A stretch of 5,227 nucleotides of DNA from DASSTJ01 sp035707965 (GTDB lineage: Bacteria; Actinomycetota; Actinomycetes; Actinomycetales; Angustibacteraceae): contig DASSTJ010000167.1 in the NCBI GenBank assembly GCA_035707965.1, forward strand, positions 1-5,227. Direction: 5' to 3'. Shown piece after piece: positions 1 through 5,227 of this stretch. Both the position numbers and the translations under genes were made by a program. Below the pieces are notes generated by a model. That model did no database searches and had not been told where the DNA came from. It worked only from the letters and a program-made list of their open reading frames with translations. How positions within the stretch are numbered: the stretch's first letter is position 1; each line of letters begins with the position of its first letter.

Positions 1-1035
1 CTGCGCCTGGCTGCGCAAGGCGTCGTACTGGGCGTCCGTCAGACCACGTGGTCGGTAACCGTACGTCTGCAGCTCGGCCTGGGTGAACTTCGAGGTCGTG
101 GGGTAGACCGTGCCGTCCGTGCGGGTGTACTTGCCGTAGCAGCCGTCACCAGGGGTCAGTGCACCGCCAGACCCGTCCTGGTCATACGGGTAGTCCGGGT
201 TGCACACCGCGACCTTGTGGATCGGCGCACCGCCCGAGCCCGACCCGCAGCTGTTGTTGCTGTCGGAGATGTCGCCCGTCGCGTGGGCCGCGGCAGGCTG
301 GTCGTAGATCAGGTCGAGCACCGGTCGGTTGGCCGACGAGTCCCACTGGAACTGGAATCCGGAGCCGCTGTGGTCGTCGCGCTGCCGGTTCTTGATGCAG
401 CCGTTGGTGAAGACGCTCTCGAAGTGGATGCCGGGAGTGCCGTTGCCGCTGAAGCTCTCGGCGAAGACGCCGATCGGGAAGGGGTACGGCGTCACCTTGA
501 CGTCGACAGCGACGGCGCGCGCGCTGGGGCCACTCTCAGCGAGGCCGGTCGAGTGCACGCGGTAGATACCCGAGCAGGTACCGATGGCGGCGTCACGCCG
601 CTCGGGGCAGTTGGGCACGTAGGGCTTGATCGTGCCGATCCAGACCTTGAAGCAGTCCGCGCCGGGAGCGCAGGTCCCCGTCGCTGTGTTGACGCCGACG
701 AGCTTCGGGTTGGTGGCGCTGGTCCAGCTCGGACCGGCGCCGGTGCAGTTCGCGCCAGGAGCCGCACCGGGCGCCGGCTCAGTGCACGTCAGGGATGCCA
801 AAGAACCGCCTCGCAGGTACATCAGCGCCTGGGAGACGCCAGCCTCGGACGTCGCCAGCGCACTGAGCGCCTGACGGTCACGCCGGGTGTTGTCCAGGTT
901 CGACACGGTCACCTTGACGGCTGTGATGGTCAGGGCTGTGAGAACGGCTGCGAGAAAGATGACGGTGACGATGCCGAGGCCCTCGTCGTCGTGTCGCAGG
1001 CGGCTCAACAGGCCGCGAGAAGATCCGGTGCTCAT
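1..1035 (-). CDS. PilX-like minor pilin, partial (C-terminus beyond left edge)
   Basis: This open frame of 345 codons starts at ATG 1035..1033 and runs off the window without a stop. Residues 1-19 are a short polar, basic leader ending in DDEG. A hydrophobic helix follows (about residues 20-40, LGIVTVIFLAAVLTA), then a polar helix containing ATSEAG (61-66), the usual layout of PilX/GspK-type pseudopilins. Gly19 could serve as the prepilin peptidase -1 residue, but the +5 position is Thr24, not Glu, which is also typical of GspK and common in PilX. The exported part is rich in Gly, Asn and Asp and has ten cysteines (84, 97, 122, 128, 143, 154, 213, 263, 278, 299), suggesting disulfides. Its start overlaps the PilW-like stop as ATGA (4 bp), and no clear Shine-Dalgarno precedes it, so translation is probably coupled. 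It is last of the visible minor-pilin genes, where PilX normally sits. The inferred role is a minor subunit in pilus priming or at the tip. Being a pilin-like protein is fairly sure; the PilX assignment rests on position and N-terminal layout. Confidence -1.
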   Translation of the reverse strand, partial: MSTGSSRGLLSRLRHDDEGLGIVTVIFLAAVLTALTITAVKVTVSNLDNTRRDRQALSALATSEAGVSQALMYLRGGSLASLTCTEPAPGAAPGANCTGAGPSWTSATNPKLVGVNTATGTCAPGADCFKVWIGTIKPYVPNCPERRDAAIGTCSGIYRVHSTGLAESGPSARAVAVDVKVTPYPFPIGVFAESFSGNGTPGIHFESVFTNGCIKNRQRDDHSGSGFQFQWDSSANRPVLDLIYDQPAAAHATGDISDSNNSCGSGSGGAPIHKVAVCNPDYPYDQDGSGGALTPGDGCYGKYTRTDGTVYPTTSKFTQAELQTYGYRPRGLTDAQYDALRSQAQ

Positions 1036-1817
1036 TGCGACTCGTTTCTCAGGTCGACTTGGGTGCGGTAGTCCTGCAGGTGCCCTTCGGGCGTACGCAT
1101 CCTGACGTTCAGGATGACGGTGTCGATGTTGGCGAGCTCGACGTCGAGCTTGCCGTTGTTGTTGCCGACGGCGGCGCCGCCGGAGTCGAGCTCGCGCCAC
1201 GACGTGACACCGTCGCTGGGGTTGAGGTCGTATCGGTACTCGTTGCTGCGGTACTCGAGGGAGAACCCCGACACGTTCCCCGCGAGGATCGGCTGGCCGC
1301 CCTCGCAGCTGGTGCTGGTCGACGTCACCGGTGTGACGCCGGACGCCTGGTTGTCGATGACGTAGAGCTGGCCCGCCGCACCCGCCACCGGCGCGAAGCA
1401 GTAGCTCACGTCCTCGGGGTTGCTGCTGTTGTACGGCAGGCACGGCGACGAGATGGTGCGGTTCGGCAGCGCGACGCCACCGATGCACTGGTCGCCGTCG
1501 AAGTCGGCCTGGAACCGGATGGCGACGATGCGCGTGGGGTCGAACGTCGCGCCGTCAGGGTTGACGGCGGTCACGACCTGCTTGGCCTGGCGAAGGTCGC
1601 GCGACATGCGGTTGATGGCCTGGCGCGCCTCCTCGTTCACGTCCTGCAGCTGGCTGGAGGTCTTCACCAGCCCGCTGCTGGAGCGCAGCAGCGCCATGCT
1701 GCCCAGCACGATGAACATCACGACGGTCATCGCGACGAGCATCTCGACGAGCGTGTAGCCGCTTTCGTCCCGCGCGCCCGTCGTGGTCGGCCGCAGCGCA
1801 CACTGCAGCGCGCTCAT
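1032..1817 (-). CDS. PilW-like minor pilin (prepilin-type N-terminal domain)
   Basis: This 261-aa protein has a class III prepilin signal: a 20-residue leader ending in DESG, predicted cleavage between Gly20 and Tyr21, then YTLVEML with Glu25 at +5, and a hydrophobic helix to about residue 45. The +1 residue is Tyr rather than the usual Phe. A heptad-like polar stretch follows (about 50-80, with NEEARQAINRMSRDLRQ), as in PilW/GspJ proteins. The C-terminal half is beta-rich and includes NVSGFSLEYR (181-190) and VELANIDTVILNVRM (226-240), which resemble the last strands of PilW-family proteins. Cysteines lie at 6 (in the leader), 111, 126, 140 and 171, so four remain after processing, enough for two disulfides. 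The gene starts at ATG 1817, overlapping the PilV-like stop by 4 bp (ATGA), and ends overlapping the PilX-like start by 4 bp. In characterised systems PilW is a minor pilin of the assembly-priming complex at the pilus tip; that role is inferred here. Confidence -1.
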   Translation of the reverse strand: MSALQCALRPTTTGARDESGYTLVEMLVAMTVVMFIVLGSMALLRSSSGLVKTSSQLQDVNEEARQAINRMSRDLRQAKQVVTAVNPDGATFDPTRIVAIRFQADFDGDQCIGGVALPNRTISSPCLPYNSSNPEDVSYCFAPVAGAAGQLYVIDNQASGVTPVTSTSTSCEGGQPILAGNVSGFSLEYRSNEYRYDLNPSDGVTSWRELDSGGAAVGNNNGKLDVELANIDTVILNVRMRTPEGHLQDYRTQVDLRNESQ

Positions 1818-3574
1818 CGTGCGTCGTCCGCGACGCAGGTGATCTTGCCGACCACGACGTTGACGGCTGAGTAGCCCGACGCGAACTCGGTCTGGAGCGT
1901 CGGCGCGGTGGTCACCGTCACGATGCCGTTCGGGAAGCCCCGAAGTCCCGTCTGGGCCCCTTCGCTGATGACCGCCGGTCCGCCGCCTGCGCCGAGCGAG
2001 ACCTGCACCAGGTCGCTGAGCCGCAACCCGCTGCTGAGGAACGTGTTCGTCGGGTCCCAGCTCTCACCGGTGGCCGTGGGCGCTCCGCTCCCGGAGCTGT
2101 ACGTGAAGGTCCGGGAGTGCCATCGCGCCACCGCCTCGGTCGAGGATCTTCCCCACCAGCTGAGGTACAGCGTGTACTTGCCGTTGACTGTGGGGGTTGC
2201 GCCGCTGGTGCAGTTGACCTCGGCACCCACCACGCGTACCTGCACCAGGCCGGGCGTGGTCGGTCCGCTCGTGTTCTCTGGCGAGCCCGGGAACACGATG
2301 ACTGGTTGCGCCATGGTGACCCGCGCCCCCGACTTCGTCTGCATCGGCGCAGCGAGGAGCGGCGTGGACGTCGCGTACACCGAGCCGACGATGGACGCAG
2401 TGCTGCCCGTGGCGTCCGGAGCCTTGACGAACGGTGCGGAGCCCATGACGGTGCCGATGCTGTCCGAGCGGAGCGTTCCTCCGCGTGCGGTGTTGTCGAA
2501 GCTCAGCTGTCCGCAGGTCGGGGTGCCGCTGTTCAGCAGGTAGCCGCTGAACACGTTCGCCGGTGTGGCGGCGTCCACGTTCGTCGGCGCCTTCGGCAAA
2601 CCACCCGCGACGTCGCCCGTCACGTTGCTCACGTCGTTCTGGCCGAACCCGTACCAGGAGCAGGCGGTGCCGGACTGCGGTGAGGTCGAACCGGTGGTGG
2701 TGACGTTCTGCGATGGGAGGTTGAACTGGGTCACCTTGCCCGTCATCGTCGTCACACCGTCGATCACGACGGCACCAGTCGCGTAGCCCGCGATCGACGA
2801 CCCGCTCGACTGGGCGCCGTCCACCGTGGCCACGCCGCCCTGCAGCTGCAGCGTGCCGCCGTCCATCGCGGTCGAGCTGATGTCGACCGCGAGGGCGCGC
2901 GCCTGGCTCTGGATGACCGGCAGCTGAGGTCGTCCATCAGTGATGCGGGTGTAGACCCGGTAGCTCTTGGCGGCTCCGGCGTTGTCCAGCCAGCTGGTGA
3001 TGATGGTGACCCCGACCATCAGGCTGGGGCTCTGGTCCTTGCCGACGACCTGGCTGTCGTACTTGTTCTCGTAGGCGGCCTTGTCGAGAGCCGTGCCGTC
3101 AGGCTTGAGGAACTGGGTGTCGATCGTCTGCGAGAACAACGTGTAGCCGGGCAGCGGGCCGGTGCTCACCTGGTAGTAGGCACCGGCAGGGTGGCCGCCC
3201 GTCGCCGTCGCGCTGACCACGTACTTGCCCTTGAGCTGCAGGCCGCCGACGGTGACCGTCGTCTGCGGCGAGGACGACGTCGCGTTCGTGTAGTACATGT
3301 CGAGCAGGTCAAGGAACGGGCCGTTCTGCCGGTCGACGTGGAAGCGCAGGTTGCGCAGCTGATCGAGCCGCTGCTGCGCCAGGTTCTTCGCCTGGGTCTG
3401 CGACTTCGTCACCTTGGTCGAGTCGAGCACGTGGACGAGCAGAGGCAGCGTGGCCAGCAGCAGCACGGTGATGAGGCCGAGCGCCACCATGACCTCGATC
3501 AGCGTGAAGCCGCCGTCGCGCCCGGCTCTCCCACGGCCGAGCCGGCGGAGCCTAGAGCTCAGGTGAGTAGACAC
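1814..3574 (-). CDS. PilV-like minor pilin with a long exported C-terminal region
   Basis: This 586-aa protein starts at GTG 3574, the first start after an in-frame upstream stop. GAAGGG lies 10 nt before it. A basic leader of 22 residues ends in RDGG, with predicted cleavage at Gly22|Phe23, then FTLIEVMVALGLI with Glu27 at +5. The motif AKNLAQQRLDQLRNLRF (62-78) is the post-helix signature seen in PilV/GspI proteins. Typical PilV proteins are roughly 150-200 aa, so some 350-400 extra residues are present. From about residue 230 the protein is rich in Gly, Thr, Ser and Val, looks beta-stranded, and has cysteines at 305, 354, 455 and 580. No enzymatic motif is apparent. The stop overlaps the PilW-like start (ATGA), and the 5' end overlaps the FimT-like gene by 23 bp. 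A minor pilin exposed at the tip, perhaps carrying a binding domain, is a reasonable inference; the function of the long region is unknown. The PilV label is based on the N-terminus and gene order. Confidence -1.
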   Translation of the reverse strand: MSTHLSSRLRRLGRGRAGRDGGFTLIEVMVALGLITVLLLATLPLLVHVLDSTKVTKSQTQAKNLAQQRLDQLRNLRFHVDRQNGPFLDLLDMYYTNATSSSPQTTVTVGGLQLKGKYVVSATATGGHPAGAYYQVSTGPLPGYTLFSQTIDTQFLKPDGTALDKAAYENKYDSQVVGKDQSPSLMVGVTIITSWLDNAGAAKSYRVYTRITDGRPQLPVIQSQARALAVDISSTAMDGGTLQLQGGVATVDGAQSSGSSIAGYATGAVVIDGVTTMTGKVTQFNLPSQNVTTTGSTSPQSGTACSWYGFGQNDVSNVTGDVAGGLPKAPTNVDAATPANVFSGYLLNSGTPTCGQLSFDNTARGGTLRSDSIGTVMGSAPFVKAPDATGSTASIVGSVYATSTPLLAAPMQTKSGARVTMAQPVIVFPGSPENTSGPTTPGLVQVRVVGAEVNCTSGATPTVNGKYTLYLSWWGRSSTEAVARWHSRTFTYSSGSGAPTATGESWDPTNTFLSSGLRLSDLVQVSLGAGGGPAVISEGAQTGLRGFPNGIVTVTTAPTLQTEFASGYSAVNVVVGKITCVADDAR

Positions 3575-4118
3575 GAGCGGTCAGCCCTTCCACGGTGACG
3601 GTGTAGGTCTTGGTCCGGACGCTGCTCGCGACGACCACCGTCGCGGGCGTGGCCGTGCCGCGCGGGTAGAAGTAGACGCATCTGTAGGACGTCGGGCAGG
3701 TCGGCGCAGGCGAGGGATTGGTGACGGTGGCGGTGAGCGTCACCTTCGTGCTCTGCGTGCTGGTCTTCTGCAGCAGCTGGCTGGCTGGCGCCGGCGGGGA
3801 CGCGGGGTTGACACCACACGTGTACCGCCAGGTCTCCATGGCGGTACCGGCCGCGTTGATGTCCACGCAGTACGTACGCCCCTCGGAGATGGCGCGCTCA
3901 GAAGCGTTGCGCAGGGTGCTGACCAGCTCGCGGGCCGAGCCCTTCTGCTGCGCCGCCCTCTGCCAGTTCGCGAAGCCGAAGATGCCGATCGCCAGCATGA
4001 TCGACGCCACGGTCATGGTCACCATCAGCTCGACCAGCGTGAAGCCCGAGTCGTCGCCACGTCGCGACGCGACTCGGTCGCTCCGCTGCTCCGCTCCGGA
4101 CATGAGGCCGTTCAGCAC
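3552..4118 (-). CDS. FimT/GspH-like minor pilin
   Basis: Counting from GTG 4118 the protein is 188 aa. It has a class III signal with cleavage at Gly25|Phe26, FTLVELMV and Glu30 at +5, and a hydrophobic helix to about residue 50. The stretch LVSTLRNASERAISEGRTYCVDI (65-87) in the helix-to-sheet region is the hallmark of FimT/GspH pseudopilins, which carry 'R-SEAI--G' there. YFYPRGTATPATVVV (149-163) matches the family's conserved 'F-PRG-A' turn near the C-terminus. Cysteines at 84, 101, 141 and 147 could form two disulfides. I chose GTG 4118 because AGGAG lies 5 nt upstream. The alternative ATG at 4103 (183 aa, 20-residue leader) has no Shine-Dalgarno but could be reached by re-initiation after the preceding stop. 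The frame stays open upstream to about 4790, but that part runs over the second pilin gene in another frame and is not coding. The inferred role is a core minor pilin in filament initiation. Confidence -1.
   Translation of the reverse strand: MLNGLMSGAEQRSDRVASRRGDDSGFTLVELMVTMTVASIMLAIGIFGFANWQRAAQQKGSARELVSTLRNASERAISEGRTYCVDINAAGTAMETWRYTCGVNPASPPAPASQLLQKTSTQSTKVTLTATVTNPSPAPTCPTSYRCVYFYPRGTATPATVVVASSVRTKTYTVTVEGLTARVYSPEL
3585..3590 (-). promoter_or_regulatory. Ribosome binding site of the PilV-like gene
   Basis: GAAGGG ends 10 nt before GTG 3574 and lies within the 3' end of the FimT-like gene. With the in-frame stop just upstream it supports the GTG start. Confidence -1.
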
Positions 4119-4543
4119 GTGCCCTCCTCGAGGCCGCCCGCGGCGCTGTACTTGAACTCCTTGACAGCACCTTCGGGGTCCGTCAGCGCGACGCACCACG
4201 TATCCGGGTCGTTGAGGCCGGCCGAGACGCCGGACGTCGGTCGCGCCGTCCCGTTGGTGAGGTTCACCGTGGTGGAGAACGAGGCCCCGTCCGCGATGAC
4301 CACACTGCCGGGCGTCGCGGTGAAGTCGAGGGAGAGGGCGCCCGTACCATCGACGAAGTAGGTGGCGATCTCCTTGCCGACCGTGTTGACGTCCGCTTTC
4401 GTCGAGCTGTCGTGCGCCTTGGCGCGCTGGGACAGGAAGACCGGGATGGCGATGGCCGCGAGGACCCCGATGACGATCATGACGATCAGCAGCTCGACGA
4501 GGGTGAAGCCTCGCTCGTCCTTGCTCGTGCCACGTTGGCGCAT
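4112..4543 (-). CDS. PilA-like type IV pilin, second copy
   Basis: This 143-aa pilin has a 12-residue charged leader ending in DERG, cleavage at Gly12|Phe13, FTLVELLIVMIVIGVLAAIA with Glu17 at +5, and the Pro34-containing AIPVFLSQR that ends the membrane-spanning part of the N-terminal helix. Over the first 55 mature residues I count 43 identities with the pilin encoded at 4708-5202, so the two are paralogues. The middle differs strongly and is shorter here. The C-terminal module is shared: WCVALTDPEG, then FKYSAAGGL, ending in Cys143 as the very last residue. Cys117 and Cys143 probably form the C-terminal disulfide loop. The start is fixed by an excellent Shine-Dalgarno (GGAGGTGA). The gene overlaps the FimT-like gene by about 7 bp and so leads the minor-pilin operon. 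It may be a second filament subunit or an abundant minor pilin; the sequence does not decide between them. Confidence -1.
   Translation of the reverse strand: MRQRGTSKDERGFTLVELLIVMIVIGVLAAIAIPVFLSQRAKAHDSSTKADVNTVGKEIATYFVDGTGALSLDFTATPGSVVIADGASFSTTVNLTNGTARPTSGVSAGLNDPDTWCVALTDPEGAVKEFKYSAAGGLEEGTC
4122..4129 (-). promoter_or_regulatory. Ribosome binding site that decides the FimT-like start
   Basis: GAGGAGGG lies inside the last codons of the second pilin gene. Its AGGAG core ends 5 nt before GTG 4118 but 20 nt before ATG 4103, which favours the GTG start. Confidence -1.
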
Positions 4544-4546
4544 GGG

Positions 4547-4554
4547 TCACCTCC
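4547..4554 (-). promoter_or_regulatory. Strong ribosome binding site of the second pilin gene
   Basis: GGAGGTGA is a full match to the anti-Shine-Dalgarno end of 16S rRNA. GGAGG ends 6 nt before ATG 4543, which fixes that start and suggests high translation. Confidence -1.
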
Positions 4555-4590
4555 CGGTCGCGGACGTCGCGGTGTTGTCGTGCTGCACAC

Positions 4591-4619
4591 GCATCGTCAG
4601 ATCGGGTGCCTGCCTTGAG
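4591..4619 (-). promoter_or_regulatory. Candidate sigma-28 (FliA/WhiG)-type promoter for the second pilin and minor-pilin operon
   Basis: CTCAAG (4619-4614) is followed after exactly 15 nt by GACGATGC (4598-4591). The sigma-28 family consensus is TAAA-N15-GCCGATAA, so the downstream box matches 5 of 8 positions and the upstream box is weak. The site lies about 50 nt before the second pilin start and downstream of the terminator, a sensible place for an operon promoter. I see no convincing housekeeping -35/-10 pair in this gap. This is a tentative reading. Confidence -1.
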
Positions 4620-4643
4620 TACATCGGCTGCCCCTATCGGGTG
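4601..4643 (-). repeat. Pair of CACCCGAT boxes with related CCGAT sites in the second pilin leader
   Basis: On the minus strand CACCCGAT occurs at 4643-4636 and again at 4608-4601, starts 35 nt apart. A related GCCGATG lies between them (4628-4622) and ACGATGC just after (4597-4591). The cluster fills the space between the terminator hairpin and the ribosome binding site of the second pilin gene. It could be a set of regulator sites or promoter -10-like elements; no factor is identified. Confidence -1.
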
Positions 4644-4650
4644 AAACGTC

Positions 4651-4684
4651 AGAGTGGGCGGCACCCGGGGGTGCCGCCCACTCT
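4651..4684 (-). terminator. Hairpin terminator or attenuator after the first pilin gene
   Basis: Arms at 4651-4665 and 4670-4684 pair perfectly over 15 bp (AGAGTGGGCGGCACC) around a 4-nt loop. The hairpin begins 23 nt past the stop of the first pilin gene. Read in the direction of transcription it is followed by GACGTTTC, so only a three-T run rather than a proper U-tract. GC-rich hairpins with weak U-tracts are common as terminators in actinobacteria. It could be a partial terminator that lowers read-through to the minor pilins, or a 3' stabilising structure for the pilin mRNA. Confidence -1.
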
Positions 4685-4700
4685 CGTGAGCCCCGTAGGG

Positions 4701-4717
4701 CGTCTCGTCAGGAGACG
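4701..4717 (-). repeat. Small inverted repeat over the first pilin stop codon
   Basis: CGTCTC (4701-4706) and GAGACG (4712-4717) form a 6-bp stem with a 5-nt loop that contains most of the TGA stop codon (4708-4710). It sits 16 nt from the larger hairpin, so the pilin transcript may end in two consecutive hairpins. Six base pairs can arise by chance in GC-rich DNA, so confidence is low. Confidence -1.
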
Positions 4718-5202
4718 TCAGCAGCGCCGCAGACGCCCTCGCCGAGGCCACCCTTGGCCGAGTACTTGTAGCCCGTGACAGCCTTGTCACCCTTGGGGTT
4801 GGTGACCGAGACGCACCACTTGGTGGAGTCGATGTACTCCTGCGCGCCCAGGACGTTGTTCGCGCTGGCCTTGCCGAGGTCCTGGTTCGTCACAGCGGCG
4901 ACGACGGGCGGGCCGGCGGCGGCGGTCACGTTGAGCACGTAGCGGCCATTGGCGTCGATGCTCACGGCCATGGCGCCGCTCGCGGTCGAACCGAGACCGT
5001 CGACGTAGTACGTGGCGATCTCCTTGCCGATGGTCGAGACGTCAGCCTTCGCCGCGGAGTCCTGAGCCTTCTTGCGCTGGTTCAGAAACACCGGGATGGC
5101 GATGGCGGCGAGGATGCCGATGATGATCATCACGACGAGGAGCTCGATCAGGGTGAAGCCCTGGTCCTTCTCCTCCATGGACTTGCGGATGCGAGCGAGC
5201 AT
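4708..5202 (-). CDS. pilA: PilA-like type IV major pilin
   Basis: This 164-aa protein is a textbook type IVa-like prepilin. A 15-residue leader ends in EKDQG, cleavage falls at Gly15|Phe16, and FTLIELLVVMIIIGILAAIA follows with Glu20 at +5 and Pro37 in AIPVFLNQR. The amphipathic part (KKAQDSAAKADVSTIGKEIATYYVD, 44-68) continues the long N-terminal helix. The globular domain carries a C-terminal pair, Cys130 (in TKWCVSVTNPKG) and Cys158 (in GEGVC), probably forming the disulfide-bonded loop of pilins. ATG 5202 has AGGGGAG 6 nt upstream; a second in-frame ATG (residue 9) would leave only a 7-residue leader, which is possible but less well supported. The gene is followed by a hairpin terminator, as expected of a pilin made in greater amounts than the downstream minor pilins. 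Its promoter lies beyond the right edge. The gene name is assigned by family resemblance only. Confidence -1.
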   Translation of the reverse strand: MLARIRKSMEEKDQGFTLIELLVVMIIIGILAAIAIPVFLNQRKKAQDSAAKADVSTIGKEIATYYVDGLGSTASGAMAVSIDANGRYVLNVTAAAGPPVVAAVTNQDLGKASANNVLGAQEYIDSTKWCVSVTNPKGDKAVTGYKYSAKGGLGEGVCGAADVS

Positions 5203-5208
5203 TCGCTG

Positions 5209-5215
5209 CTCCCCT
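5209..5215 (-). promoter_or_regulatory. Ribosome binding site of the first pilin gene
   Basis: AGGGGAG ends 6 nt before ATG 5202, supporting that start over the internal ATG at residue 9. The remaining bases to the window edge show no promoter. Confidence -1.
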
Positions 5216-5227
5216 TCTGATCCTGAG

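Noticed and set aside
217..1874. Long plus-strand open frames (217-1071, 284 aa; 1035-1874, 279 aa)
   Set aside because: They lie opposite convincing pilin genes. Their products are low-complexity, rich in Arg, Val, Ala, Gly and Asp, and show no family features, as expected of antisense frames in high-GC DNA.
1908..2786. Plus-strand frames 1908-2543, 2117-2683 and 2565-2786
   Set aside because: They are opposite the PilV-like coding region, have no ribosome binding site that stands out and no recognisable domain.
4544..4650. Riboswitch (for example a c-di-GMP class) in the leader of the second pilin
   Set aside because: c-di-GMP riboswitches do control some pilin genes, but I cannot find the conserved GEMM core sequences or a convincing multi-stem fold here. 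A covariance-model search would settle it.
4119..4790. N-terminal extension of the FimT-like frame to 412 aa
   Set aside because: It runs through the second pilin gene and the intergenic hairpin in a different frame and gives an Arg/His-rich nonsense sequence before the genuine prepilin leader.
1..5227. Mobile element, CRISPR array, tRNA or phage signatures
   Set aside because: No transposase, integrase, repeat-spacer pattern, terminal inverted repeats or tRNA-like sequence was seen; the window is filled by co-directional pilin genes.

Overview
The window reads as one part of a type IV pilus locus from a high-GC Gram-positive bacterium, most likely an actinobacterium. This rests on the strong G/C bias at third codon positions, the GTG starts, and major pilins with a C-terminal cysteine pair. 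The genus cannot be named from the sequence. All six genes lie on the minus strand, so transcription runs from high to low coordinates, and essentially the whole window is pilin-type genes.

Right part (about 5202 to 4544): a PilA-like major pilin of 164 aa with a good Shine-Dalgarno sequence comes first. A perfect 15-bp GC-rich hairpin follows 23 nt after its stop. The rest of the 164-nt gap holds repeated CCGAT-type boxes and one weak sigma-28-like promoter candidate. A second, paralogous PilA-like pilin of 143 aa comes next, behind a near-perfect Shine-Dalgarno sequence.

Middle and left part (about 4543 to 1): the second pilin leads a tightly packed cassette of minor pseudopilins in the classical order FimT/GspH-like, PilV-like (unusually long, 586 aa), PilW-like, PilX-like. 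Each gene overlaps the next by 4 to 23 bp, which implies translational coupling. The PilX-like gene runs off the left edge, with 345 codons visible.

The likely division of labour, by analogy with characterised type IV pilus systems, is that the PilA proteins build the filament, while the FimT/PilV/PilW/PilX set primes assembly and may form the tip. Neither the motor (PilB/PilT), the platform (PilC), the alignment proteins (PilM/N/O) nor the prepilin peptidase (PilD) is in the window; they would be expected nearby. I do not see a wholly new system. The points most worth a second look are the tandem diverged pilins separated by a terminator, the enlarged PilV-like protein, the cysteine-rich PilX-like protein without Glu5, and the motif-rich leader of the second pilin.
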